Assembly (NCBI GenBank): GCA_946403545.1 | Contig: CAMJAG010000006.1 | Span: forward strand, 1 to 21,024 | DNA: 21,024 nt | Origin: an uncultured Caryophanales bacterium | GTDB lineage: Bacteria; Bacillota_I; Bacilli_A; RFN20; CAG-826 | Reading direction: 5' to 3' | Shown: positions 1 through 6,866 of the stretch, in pieces | Position numbering within the stretch: the stretch's first letter is position 1 | Layout: every line of letters begins with the position of its first letter | Notes under the pieces: generated by a model | Told to the model about the DNA's origin: nothing | Seen by the model: the letters and a program-made list of their open reading frames with translations, nothing else | Databases searched by the model: none | Program-made: the position numbers and the translations under genes

Positions 1-330
1 TCCTACAGGCTTATTTTCCATTGCATCAGGACCTGCATTTCCAGTAAAAGAAACACATATATCAACGCCTAAAATATTTTTTCCATTTTTTGCCATTTCG
101 TATGCACATTCTTTGGAAACCACTCCAAATTGGTGTACTAATTCTTCGCCGATACCTAAAACTTTAATCTTTTCTTCAGTCCAATAAGTGACTAATCCAC
201 CCTTATAAAACTTACTTGCACCAGGGATTTTAGTTATCTCTCTAGCAAAAAGACCTCCAGTAAAGGATTCAACAGAACCAAGAGTAAGTCCTTTTTCTTT
301 TAATAAATTAGAGAAGGTAACAGCGTCCAT
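1..330 (-). CDS. pncC: CinA C-terminal-type (PncC) nicotinamide-nucleotide amidase, 3' end cut by window edge
   Basis: Partial: 110 codons are visible and the reading frame runs off the left edge. The protein starts MDAVTFSNLLKEKG and carries the CinA/PncC signature ESFTGG near residue 21 (usually ESCTGG), then IPGASKFYKGG, the VSKECA segment and SFTGNAGPDA, all in the family order. Known family role: hydrolysis of nicotinamide mononucleotide to nicotinate mononucleotide in pyridine nucleotide salvage. The ATG lies 4 bases after the pgsA stop, so translation is probably coupled. Because it starts directly at the amidase domain, it looks like the stand-alone amidase rather than the two-domain CinA with an N-terminal MoCF-like domain. 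pgsA-cinA is a conserved Bacilli gene order. Phe replaces the usual Cys of the motif; the flanking catalytic Ser is kept. Confidence 0.85.
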   Translation of the reverse strand, partial: MDAVTFSNLLKEKGLTLGSVESFTGGLFAREITKIPGASKFYKGGLVTYWTEEKIKVLGIGEELVHQFGVVSKECAYEMAKNGKNILGVDICVSFTGNAGPDAMENKPVG

Positions 331-334
331 AAGA

Positions 335-988
335 TTATTCTTCTTTAAATACTTTTTTATTTTGGATTACATAAATTATTCCAGAAATAACAGATATTGC
401 AGTAGCGATATACACTAAAATATCGGATATTCTAAGACCAGCAGGGAATCCTTGATCAAAGAACGCAAATGGGAAATCATTTGCTAATACCACTCCAATA
501 GCAATCATTTGGAATACTGTTTTCATTTTTCCAAATATATTAGCAGCGATAACAACATTCTTATTCACTGCAATTAATCTAAGAGAATCCACTACTATAT
601 CTCTAGCCACCATTAAAATAACACACCAAGCAGAAATACCTACTGGATTAGTTTTGTTATATGGAGCAAGAATATTAACTGCACATAAGAAAATTAACAT
701 AGAGTTTACTAATAACTTATCTGCAATTGGATCTAAGAATTTACCTAAAGTAGTAACTTCGTTTCTACTTCTAGCAAGTTTTCCATCTACCATATCTGTA
801 AACGCAACAATAATAAATACCACTAATAAAATGATAAAGAAGATATCAATCTTCACATCTCCTAAAGCTAGATATGGAGTGGCAAAACTTGGGTTAATTT
901 GCGAAATGATATAAAAAGTGAGCAAAGTAACAAAAATCACTGCGCTAGCAACGATTCTTGAAACAGTAATTTTTGTTGGTAAGTTCAT
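335..988 (-). CDS. pgsA: CDP-diacylglycerol--glycerol-3-phosphate 3-phosphatidyltransferase
   Basis: Integral membrane enzyme making phosphatidylglycerol phosphate, the committed step to phosphatidylglycerol and cardiolipin. The CDP-alcohol phosphotransferase motif D-x2-DG-x2-AR-x8-G-x3-D-x3-D is complete (about residues 65-90), followed by the ARDIVVDSLR segment typical of PgsA. Several hydrophobic helices are visible (about 9-29, 48-65, 96-108, 150-172, 189-209). Length of 217 residues is slightly above the usual 180-200. Start choice: an AGGAG site (1000..996) sits 7 bases before ATG at 988; an in-frame TTG directly before it (991) is only 4 bases from that site. The ribosome binding site begins about 8 bases beyond the closing helix of RNase P RNA, so pgsA is probably transcribed with rnpB. 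Confidence 0.93.
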   Translation of the reverse strand: MNLPTKITVSRIVASAVIFVTLLTFYIISQINPSFATPYLALGDVKIDIFFIILLVVFIIVAFTDMVDGKLARSRNEVTTLGKFLDPIADKLLVNSMLIFLCAVNILAPYNKTNPVGISAWCVILMVARDIVVDSLRLIAVNKNVVIAANIFGKMKTVFQMIAIGVVLANDFPFAFFDQGFPAGLRISDILVYIATAISVISGIIYVIQNKKVFKEE

Positions 989-1004
989 CAATTATCTCCT
1001 TAGT

Positions 1005-1341
1005 GAGTATTCGATCCTGTAAGCCATGTTTTGTCGAGAACAATTATTTATCTAAGCTATGCTTACCAGTATTAGTTTGATTCCCTCTACTGATCTCCCC
1101 TACCAAATTTGGGTTTCTCGCTTGTGGGGTTTACCGCGTTCAACCTTTATATTTCTATAAAGCTTCGTCACTGTGGCACTTTCAGGAGCTCCGCCATGGA
1201 TTTCTCTTTAGGCATAGTCTCCGCCGTTACGTACTCCTACGTACCTAGCGTTATTTTTTCCGCTAGCGCAATCACTACAGGCATCGCAGCCTGTGCGAGC
1301 ATGGACTTTCCTCTGCTTCCAGCAATTGTTCGGATCGAATG
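1005..1341 (-). ncRNA. rnpB: RNase P RNA (catalytic subunit)
   Basis: Reading the minus strand, the 5' part carries the universal GAGGAAAGTCCATGCTC block (P4/J3 region), the middle has GGCGGAGACTATGCC, and the 3' half has the CRV-like segment AAACCCCACAAGCGAGAAACCC followed by GGTAGGGGA. The ends close as a perfect 9-bp P1 helix: ATTCGATCC (1340..1332) with GGATCGAAT (1017..1009). Ends are inferred from P1, so they are approximate by a few bases. About 332 bases lie between the P1 ends, short compared with about 400 in Bacillus type-B RNAs. It lies between gpsB (stop 9 bases upstream) and pgsA (SD about 8 bases downstream). gpsB-rnpB adjacency is conserved in Bacilli. It processes the 5' leader of precursor tRNAs. 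Confidence 0.95.
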
Positions 1342-1349
1342 TTTTTTAA

Positions 1350-1709
1350 TTATTTAATAGTGTCTGGATTAATACCTTTCTTATATAGATATCTTTCCAA
1401 AGCATCAATTCTTTTAAGGATTTTAACGTTATCTGAATTAACATTATTTCCTTTATTAATAGTAGCTTTCTTGGCTAGTTTCTCATTTTCAATTGTGAGT
1501 TTATTAATCTTTTCCTCTAACTCTGCAATCTTTTTATTAGCAGCGTCTAGTTCTAACTCTGATACTAATCCACCATTTTCGATGGTGAGATAGTCTTTAA
1601 TAATTTGATCTAGATACTTGTCTACTTCGAATGCATCATAGCCTCGAGGGACATTTCTAAATTTGTAATTTGCAATTTCTTCTGCTTTTAATTTAAGTTT
1701 TATTGCCAT
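1350..1709 (-). CDS. gpsB: GpsB/DivIVA-family cell-cycle protein
   Basis: A 119-residue cytoplasmic coiled-coil protein that in Bacilli links cell division and elongation by binding penicillin-binding proteins. The N-terminal DivIVA/GpsB domain (residues 1-45) shows KLKAEEIANYKF, PRGYDAFEVD and YLDQIIKDY. A long heptad-rich coiled coil follows (about 50-82), then a linker, and the C-terminal trimerising segment is recognisable as LKRIDALERYLY. Start: the frame is open further upstream (to 1757), but ATG at 1709 matches the family N-terminus, has GTAGG a few bases upstream and a promoter just before it. It is directly upstream of rnpB, the same order as in Bacillus. Confidence 0.93.
   Translation of the reverse strand: MAIKLKLKAEEIANYKFRNVPRGYDAFEVDKYLDQIIKDYLTIENGGLVSELELDAANKKIAELEEKINKLTIENEKLAKKATINKGNNVNSDNVKILKRIDALERYLYKKGINPDTIK
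1373..1408 (-). promoter_or_regulatory. Candidate rnpB promoter inside the 3' end of gpsB
   Basis: On the minus strand TTGATG (1408..1403), a 17-base spacer and TATAAG (1385..1380) form a sigma-70/SigA-like promoter inside the last codons of gpsB. Transcription would start near 1373, about 32 bases before the RNase P RNA P1 helix. The sequence also codes for protein in an AT-rich genome, so chance is a real alternative. Confidence 0.3.
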
Positions 1710-1721
1710 TTTGCTACCTAC

Positions 1722-1757
1722 ATATAATATAATATTAGGTAGGAAATGATAATTCAA
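1722..1757 (-). promoter_or_regulatory. gpsB promoter
   Basis: Minus strand: TTGAAT (1757..1752), a 17-base spacer and TATTAT (1734..1729). The predicted start near 1722 gives a leader of about 13 bases containing the GTAGG ribosome binding site of gpsB. Confidence 0.5.
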
Positions 1758-1802
1758 TCTTTTTTCTTTTTGAAAAAAGAAAGGTTTCCCTAGAAAAATT
1801 AC

Positions 1803-2528
1803 ATGAAAAAATTCGACAAATTATTAAAAGGACATAAGAATATAGTGTTTCTAGATTTTGAAGGAACACAATTTTCTCATGAGATGATCGCTATCGGAGC
1901 GGTATCCACTGTTATCGATAAAAACGGTCGTATTAAAAAACAAAAGAAACCATTTAAAATCTTAGTTAAAGCTAAGAATAAAGTGGGTAAATATGTTACT
2001 TCTTTAACAGGTATTTCTGATGAAATGCTTTCTAAAGAAGGAGTAAGTTTTGCTAAAGCAATTGATGCTTTAAAAAAGTATGTAGGTATTTCTTTTAAGA
2101 AATCCTCATTCGTTACATTTGGCTCTCACGATTTAACAATTTTAAATCGTTCAATATCATATAACTTTGACTTTAACAAAGAAGCTTGTAGTGTCATGCA
2201 AAAAAACTACATTGATTTCCTTGCTTTCATTGGAGAATTTGTAAAAGATCCAAAAGGAAATCAAATCTCCTTAGTGCATTTCTGCGAAATGTTTAATGTA
2301 AAAACTGTAGGACCAGCGCATGATCCAAGTGTAGACGCTGTTAACTTAGCAAATCTATATGATGCTGTTATGTCTAATAAAGATACATTATTAGATGAAT
2401 ATAAAAAGGTGTTAGGAAAATTCTCTCACTTCCCAGAACCAGTAAATAAAGTTGTTCAAAAACTTGTCTCTGGTGAAAGTGTTTCTCCAGAGGACTTTGA
2501 ACAAGAAATCAAAAAGTATATTGATTAA
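1803..2528 (+). CDS. DEDDh-family 3'-5' exonuclease (DnaQ/RNase T superfamily)
   Basis: A 241-residue single-domain exonuclease. Exo I is VFLDFEGT (D18, E20), Exo II is in FGSHD (D110), and Exo III is AHDPSVDA (H173, D178), which gives the complete DEDDh set for two-metal hydrolysis. The TGISDEML segment near residue 69 is the usual DnaQ-fold feature. The closest style is the KapD/RNase T/PolC-exo-like group; DNA or RNA as substrate cannot be told from sequence. The stop codon overlaps the ATG of recU by one base (TAATG), so the two are co-translated, which suggests a role in DNA repair or recombination. No convincing ribosome binding site precedes this ATG. The C-terminal region (about 195-241) is helical and unrecognised. 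Confidence 0.85.
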   Translation: MKKFDKLLKGHKNIVFLDFEGTQFSHEMIAIGAVSTVIDKNGRIKKQKKPFKILVKAKNKVGKYVTSLTGISDEMLSKEGVSFAKAIDALKKYVGISFKKSSFVTFGSHDLTILNRSISYNFDFNKEACSVMQKNYIDFLAFIGEFVKDPKGNQISLVHFCEMFNVKTVGPAHDPSVDAVNLANLYDAVMSNKDTLLDEYKKVLGKFSHFPEPVNKVVQKLVSGESVSPEDFEQEIKKYID

Positions 2529-3130
2529 TGTTTAATTATCCTAATGGTAAAAAATTTAATAATTTAAATAAATTAATAAAAGAAGATAAATCAATAAATC
2601 TAAAAGCAAGTAGAACTGCCGCTAATAGAGGAATGAATCTAGAAGAAAGTATTAATCTTTCTAATGATTTTTATATTGAAAACAATATTGCATTAATCAC
2701 TAAAAGACCTACTCCTATTAATGTAGTAAAAGTAGATTACTCTAAAGGATGTAAGATAGTAGATGCTTATTTTGAAAAGCAATCCACTACTGACTATAAC
2801 GGATTATATAAGACCAAATATGTAGACTTTGAAGCTAAAGTTACTAAAAGTAAAACCTCTTTCCCTTTAGCCAATATCTACAAACACCAAATAGAACATC
2901 TTAAAAGAGTTTTACTTTTAGGGGGAATTGCATTTTTTATCATTCAATTTGATTTTTATGATGAGGTTTATGTGCTTGACGCTAACTACATTATAGATTT
3001 CTATGAAAATGGAGATAGAAAATCAATTCCATACCCCGTAGTCAAAGAAAAAGGCATCCTAGTTAAGCAAGGACTTATTCCTCGTTTAGCGTATTTAGAT
3101 GCCGTTGATAAACTATATTTTAGTGTTTAA
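2528..3130 (+). CDS. recU: Holliday junction resolvase RecU
   Basis: A 200-residue structure-specific endonuclease that resolves four-way junctions in recombination and chromosome segregation. It aligns along its whole length with Bacillus RecU as I know it: NYPNGK start, NRGMNLEE, KRPTPINVVKVDY, then the catalytic core TTDYNGLYK...YVDFEAKVTKSKTSFPL with D89, D100, E102 and K104 as the nuclease residues, HQIEHL, and the terminal LYFS. ATG overlaps the stop of the upstream exonuclease by one base. In Bacillus recU sits by ponA; here ponA is absent. The 3' end overlaps the end of nth on the opposite strand by 11 bases. Confidence 0.95.
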   Translation: MFNYPNGKKFNNLNKLIKEDKSINLKASRTAANRGMNLEESINLSNDFYIENNIALITKRPTPINVVKVDYSKGCKIVDAYFEKQSTTDYNGLYKTKYVDFEAKVTKSKTSFPLANIYKHQIEHLKRVLLLGGIAFFIIQFDFYDEVYVLDANYIIDFYENGDRKSIPYPVVKEKGILVKQGLIPRLAYLDAVDKLYFSV

Positions 3131-3758
3131 TTTCCTTGCAAAACTCCCTTAATTTGCATTCTTTACAATGTGGGGATCTTGCCAAACAGAAGTATCTTCC
3201 AAAATGAATTAGCTGATGATGTGATTTAATCCATCTATCTTTCGGAATTAATTTCTTTAGTTTTACTTCCACCTCTAGTGGACTATCTTTTTCGTTACTC
3301 AAATTAAGACGTTTGCTCACTCTTAAGATATGAGTGTCCACTGGTAAATCTGGAATTTTAAAGACTTCCGCTCTTATCACACCAGCGGATTTATTTCCGA
3401 CACCAGGAAGATTTTGAAGTTCATCTTTATCACTTGGTGCTTTGCTAGCATAATCTTTGATTAACTTATCAGCAATACCAATAATATTCTTTGCTTTTGC
3501 TTTAGATAAGCCTAATGGACGAATGATTTCTTCTATCTCGTTAAAGTCTGCTTTGGCAAAGCTATTTAAATCCTTATATTTATTAAATAATATTTCAGTT
3601 ACTTTATTTACTTTTGCATCAGTTGTCTGAGCGGATAACATAACTGCAATTACTAATTCATAATCTTTAGAATAGTTAAGTTCACAATAAGCATTAGGAA
3701 AAAGCTCATCTAAATAGACGAGCAAATTCTTCATAATTTCTTGTTTAGTTATCTTCAT
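3120..3758 (-). CDS. nth: Endonuclease III (DNA glycosylase/AP lyase)
   Basis: Base-excision repair enzyme removing oxidised pyrimidines and cleaving the abasic site. The helix-hairpin-helix is LPGVGNKSAG with catalytic Lys123; PVDTHILR supplies the catalytic Asp141; the C-terminal [4Fe-4S] loop is C-x6-C-x2-C-x5-C (Cys191, 198, 201, 207). Spacing is nearly the same as in E. coli Nth. Length 212 is normal. Start: an open frame extends 34 codons further into dnaD, but family alignment puts the N-terminus at the paired ATG ATG (3761/3758). The gene overlaps the dnaD end by about 14 bases, and dnaD-nth order is conserved in Bacilli. Its cluster presumably comes from the SUF system at 12406-17066 (inference). 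Confidence 0.95.
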   Translation of the reverse strand: MKITKQEIMKNLLVYLDELFPNAYCELNYSKDYELVIAVMLSAQTTDAKVNKVTEILFNKYKDLNSFAKADFNEIEEIIRPLGLSKAKAKNIIGIADKLIKDYASKAPSDKDELQNLPGVGNKSAGVIRAEVFKIPDLPVDTHILRVSKRLNLSNEKDSPLEVEVKLKKLIPKDRWIKSHHQLIHFGRYFCLARSPHCKECKLREFCKEIKH

Positions 3759-4401
3759 CATCCTTGTTAATCCAAGGGGTTTTTGCAATTCTAATTGTTT
3801 CTTGCAAATCTTTATCCCAATCCTCACTGATAGGAGAATGTCCTTCATTTTCTCTATCATCTCTAGTGGACCATGTTAATAAAATGTTATCTACACTTCT
3901 AAGTGATTTCTTGCCGTGATTTAAAGCTTCTTTTAAAGCATCAATAATCATCTTATCTTCATATCCATAGGATATCCATTCTCTAATCTTACTTGTTTCC
4001 ACTGGGGAAAGAGGTCTATTTAAAAGAGTTTCATATTGTTCATAGATATTGCTTAAGCAATTCTCTGTTTCAGTTCTTGTTGCTTCATCTGTTTCTTTAG
4101 ATAAAGTAATTTGAAAGTCATGATAAAGTCTTTCTTTTAATGGGTCTAAAGATGTGACTGTCTTTTTACCTACAGTTTTAATAACGATGTAACCTTTGGT
4201 TAACATCTTAGCAAAGATTTCATCAATCTCTTTAGCATCCAAACTCATCTTTAAAGAAAGAAGGTCTACTGTAACGAATTTATTACCAGTATTGATTAAA
4301 TGATCCATAACTAAAATAGTAGCGAGTTCTTTCTCACTCATTTTGAGTTTCTTATAATTCTCAATTAAGAGATATCTAAAATCTAGAGCTTCTGTAATCA
4401 T
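3745..4401 (-). CDS. dnaD: DnaD-like replication initiation protein
   Basis: A 218-residue primosomal protein that in Gram-positives helps DnaA and DnaB remodel the origin and load the helicase. The N-terminal winged-helix part (about 8-85; LLIENYKKLKMSEKELATIL resembles Bacillus DnaD) is followed by the DnaB_2/DDBH2 domain (about 118-190; RPLSPVETSKIREWI and ALKEALNHGK). The terminal YxxxIxxxW-type motif appears as SVDNILLTW, with the Tyr position replaced. No Shine-Dalgarno is visible before the ATG, which lies 13 bases after the cca stop, so translation may rely on coupling. The 3' end overlaps nth. No dnaB or asnS is present in this neighbourhood. Confidence 0.88.
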   Translation of the reverse strand: MITEALDFRYLLIENYKKLKMSEKELATILVMDHLINTGNKFVTVDLLSLKMSLDAKEIDEIFAKMLTKGYIVIKTVGKKTVTSLDPLKERLYHDFQITLSKETDEATRTETENCLSNIYEQYETLLNRPLSPVETSKIREWISYGYEDKMIIDALKEALNHGKKSLRSVDNILLTWSTRDDRENEGHSPISEDWDKDLQETIRIAKTPWINKDDEDN

Positions 4402-4414
4402 AGGGTTAGTGCTA

Positions 4415-5098
4415 TTACTCTACCACACTAATTAATTTAGTGATACCAAATTTATCAAATAATTCTTTTTTTCTATTCTCATCAAACTTTGTGAGTTTAT
4501 TAATATCTTGGATAATCTTTTCTTTTTTAAGAAGTTTTAATGTATCGATGTTTTTTAGCATTGCTTTTTCTAGCTTCTTATCGATTTCAAAATCTAGTTG
4601 TAACGCAAATCTAATTGCACGGATGATTCTAAGAGGATCTTCTTTAATTCTTTTCTCAGGGTCCCCTACCATTCTGATAATTCTCTTTTTAATATCTTTT
4701 TCACCATTAACATAATCAAATAACACTAAATGTTCATCCATGTACATTGCGTTAATAGTAAAATCTCTTCTTAATACATCTACTTTTAAATCTTTTACAA
4801 ATATAACCTCATTAGGATGTCTTGAATCAGCATATCCTTTTTCTTTTCTTAATGTAGTTATATCAAATTTAACTTCTTCTTCCTTACATCTAATGCTACC
4901 CATTTTAGCAAAAGTAAAATCCGCTCCTTTGAGGAATAATTTCATTTCTTCAGGAGTAGCGTCGGTAACACAATCCATATCAGTAAGTTTTAATCCAAGT
5001 AAAATGTCTCTTACTGTACCTCCTACTAAGTAGAGGATATAGCCATGTTGTTTAAAAATAGATACGAGTCTTTGGAATTCTTTTAATTCTGGTGCCAT
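4415..5098 (-). CDS. cca: Short class II CCA-adding/poly(A) polymerase-type nucleotidyltransferase
   Basis: The head and neck of a class II tRNA nucleotidyltransferase: YLVGGTVRDILLG, catalytic pair in TDMDCVTDATPEE (D40, D42), motif B LRRDFTINAM (about 109-118), motif C, then motif D EDPLRIIRAIRF (E153, D154, R157) that selects incoming CTP/ATP. The family is normally about 390-450 residues; this one is 227, so the C-terminal body and tail that hold tRNA are missing. No downstream remnant exists: dnaD begins 13 bases later. It may be a minimal CCA enzyme or a poly(A)-polymerase-like enzyme. Start: ATG at 5098 is preferred; an upstream in-frame TTG (5134) lies inside the HU terminator. The promoter -10 sits 6 bases before the ATG, suggesting a leaderless message. 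Confidence 0.85.
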   Translation of the reverse strand: MAPELKEFQRLVSIFKQHGYILYLVGGTVRDILLGLKLTDMDCVTDATPEEMKLFLKGADFTFAKMGSIRCKEEEVKFDITTLRKEKGYADSRHPNEVIFVKDLKVDVLRRDFTINAMYMDEHLVLFDYVNGEKDIKKRIIRMVGDPEKRIKEDPLRIIRAIRFALQLDFEIDKKLEKAMLKNIDTLKLLKKEKIIQDINKLTKFDENRKKELFDKFGITKLISVVE

Positions 5099-5134
5099 AC
5101 TATTATTATAGTAAGGTAGAAAAAAAGATGGCAA
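5098..5134 (-). promoter_or_regulatory. Promoter of cca-dnaD-nth, probably leaderless
   Basis: Minus strand: TTGCCA (5134..5129), 18-base spacer, perfect TATAAT (5110..5105). Normal start-site spacing (7 bases) falls on the A of the cca ATG, and there is no Shine-Dalgarno. The -35 box is part of the 3' arm of the HU terminator. Confidence 0.6.
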
Positions 5135-5152
5135 TCAATTTGCCACCTTTTT
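5120..5152 (-). terminator. Intrinsic terminator of the HU gene
   Basis: Minus strand: AAAAAGGTGGCAA, loop ATTGA, TTGCCATCTTTTT, a 13-bp stem with one G-U pair and a run of seven T. It begins 15 bases after the HU stop. Confidence 0.85.
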
Positions 5153-5166
5153 CATTTTAGATTAGA

Positions 5167-5448
5167 TTAGTTCATCTTAGCTTTTAAAGCTTTAGAGAGT
5201 CTGAAGCTAACTGTTTTTGCTTCTTTGATGACGATTCTCTTATGGTTCTTTGGATGAGTACCATCTCTAGCTTGGCGAGTCTTTGGAACAAAGACACCAA
5301 AGTTAGTAATGTTAACATCTTCACCTTCGAGGATGCATTTTTCAATTAAGTTAAATGCAACATCAAGAGCTTTACGTGCTTCACGTCTTGAAAGATGACA
5401 TTCAAGAGCGACTGCTTCGACTAAATCGCGTCTATTAACCTTTTTCAT
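5167..5448 (-). CDS. hup: HU-family histone-like DNA-binding protein
   Basis: A 93-residue nucleoid protein that bends and compacts DNA as a dimer. The N-terminal helices fit HU (NRRDLVEAVALECHLSRREARKALD), then VNITNFGVFVPKTR is the conserved beta region leading to the DNA-binding arm (ARDGTHPKNHKRIVI, in place of the usual ARxGRNPxTG) and the terminal VSFRLSKALK (usually F-x-P/A-G-K-x-LK). It is a single-gene unit with its own extended -10 promoter and a strong terminator. A ribosome binding site AAGG lies about 7 bases before ATG, and a GGAGG lies further upstream. Codon choice (CGT for Arg) fits strong expression. Confidence 0.93.
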   Translation of the reverse strand: MKKVNRRDLVEAVALECHLSRREARKALDVAFNLIEKCILEGEDVNITNFGVFVPKTRQARDGTHPKNHKRIVIKEAKTVSFRLSKALKAKMN

Positions 5449-5469
5449 ATGTTTACCTTAGCCTCCGGA

Positions 5470-5504
5470 TGTCTACATAATATCACAAATTTAGCCGTAG
5501 TCAA
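5470..5504 (-). promoter_or_regulatory. HU promoter with extended -10
   Basis: Minus strand: TTGACT (5504..5499), 16-base spacer, TATTAT (5482..5477) preceded by TGA, i.e. an extended -10. The start near 5470 leaves a leader of about 22 bases. Confidence 0.65.
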
Positions 5505-5540
5505 ACACAAAATTGTCTATTTTTTCATTTTTTTGAATTT

Positions 5541-6866
5541 TTATTTTTTATCGGAACTTTTTGTTCGTCTTTTTAATGAGAATCGAATAGGCGTTCCTTC
5601 AAAATTAAATGTTTCTCTCAAGCGATTTTCTAAATAGCGTTGGTATGAGAAATGCATCCATTCTGGTTCATTCACGAATAGCGCGATCGTAGGTGGCGCG
5701 GTAGACACCTGTGACGCATAATAAACCTTTAACCTACCTCCGTTGAAATCAGGGGCAACATTCATTACTTGAGCGTCTTGGATAACCTCATTAAGCACGC
5801 TAGTTTTGATACGTGTGTAGTATGCGTTATGGACAGTTTCTAAGGCTTCGAAAATTGTATCGATTCTGCTTCTCTTGAGTGCGGATACATAACACACAGG
5901 AGCGTAGTCTAAGAACTTGTATTGATCTCTAATTAACTTAGTGAAATTAGCCATTGTATTTGTGTTCTTATCGACTGCATCCCACTTATTCACAACGATG
6001 ATGATTGCTTTATGTAAATCAGTAGCGTATTGGATAACATGCTTATCTTGATCTAAGATGCCAGCTTCACCATCAATAACTAATAAAACTATCTCACTTC
6101 TTTCAATAGCTTTTAATGCTCGAATAGCAGAATATTTATCGATAGATTCGTATATTTTTCCTTTTTTCTTTAATCCAGCAGTGTCGATAACAACATAGTT
6201 TTTATCGCCTCTAGTAAAAGGAGTATCAATAGAGTCTCTAGTAGTTCCAGATATGTTAGAAACAATGACTCTATCTTGCTTTAAAATAGCGTTTGTGAGA
6301 CTTGATTTACCAACGTTTGGTCTTCCCACTAAAGAGAAGATAATCTTGTTTTCATCAATCTCTTCTTTAGCATCAGTTAAGTGCTTACAAACTTCATTTA
6401 ATAAGTCACCAATACCGATACCATGAGCACCAGAAACTACAAATGGTTTGCCCAGTCCAAGACGATAAAATTCTTGAGCGTCCGCCATTTGAAGTCCTTC
6501 ATCAATTTTATTAACTGCGAGGATAACAGGTTTTTTAACCTTTCTTAAAAGTTTTGTAACCATTAAATCATCACTAGTTATGCCTACTTTTCCATCTACA
6601 GCAAAAATAATAACATCCGCTTCCTCCATAGCAATTTGAGCTTGAGCTCTAATTTGTTCTTGGAAGGAAGAGTTTGCTAATTCTATACCACCTGTATCAA
6701 TGAGGGAGAAAGATTTCCCTAGCCAATTTACTGTTCCGTATAAGCGATCTCTTGTAATACCAGCAGCGTCATCGACAATTGCACTTCTTTCTCCAACCAT
6801 TCTATTGAATATGGTTGATTTTCCAACATTAGGTGATCCAACAATTGCGACAATCCCTTTTGGCAT
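5541..6866 (-). CDS. der: Ribosome-assembly GTPase Der (EngA)
   Basis: Essential GTPase for 50S subunit maturation, with two tandem G domains and a C-terminal KH-like domain. G domain 1: GSPNVGKS (10-17), DTGG (57-60), NKID (119-122). G domain 2: GRPNVGKS (181-188), DTAG (228-231), NKWD (293-296). The KH-like domain covers about 355-430 (GGRLKVYYASQVS, PPTIALFVNEPEWMHFSYQRYLENRLRE). Length 441 matches the family (about 436). The ATG overlaps the cmk stop by one base (TAATG); an AAGGAG site lies 11 bases upstream. It is the third gene of the unit that starts at 7825. No clear terminator follows; HU has its own promoter. Confidence 0.97.
   Translation of the reverse strand: MPKGIVAIVGSPNVGKSTIFNRMVGERSAIVDDAAGITRDRLYGTVNWLGKSFSLIDTGGIELANSSFQEQIRAQAQIAMEEADVIIFAVDGKVGITSDDLMVTKLLRKVKKPVILAVNKIDEGLQMADAQEFYRLGLGKPFVVSGAHGIGIGDLLNEVCKHLTDAKEEIDENKIIFSLVGRPNVGKSSLTNAILKQDRVIVSNISGTTRDSIDTPFTRGDKNYVVIDTAGLKKKGKIYESIDKYSAIRALKAIERSEIVLLVIDGEAGILDQDKHVIQYATDLHKAIIIVVNKWDAVDKNTNTMANFTKLIRDQYKFLDYAPVCYVSALKRSRIDTIFEALETVHNAYYTRIKTSVLNEVIQDAQVMNVAPDFNGGRLKVYYASQVSTAPPTIALFVNEPEWMHFSYQRYLENRLRETFNFEGTPIRFSLKRRTKSSDKK

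Noticed and set aside
1723..1733. TATAATATAAT on the plus strand as exonuclease promoter
   Set aside because: The best -35 (TTGCCA) is 19 bases away and inside gpsB, and the region also holds the better gpsB promoter on the other strand; too weak to annotate.
1758..1780. Perfect hairpin of A/T pairs (CTTTTTTC / GAAAAAAG) before the exonuclease gene
   Set aside because: It has almost no G-C core, lies between divergent genes and is just a T-run next to an A-run; not a credible terminator or operator.
5099..5134. Upstream TTG start adding 12 residues to the CCA enzyme
   Set aside because: It lies inside the HU terminator and the cca promoter, with no ribosome binding site.
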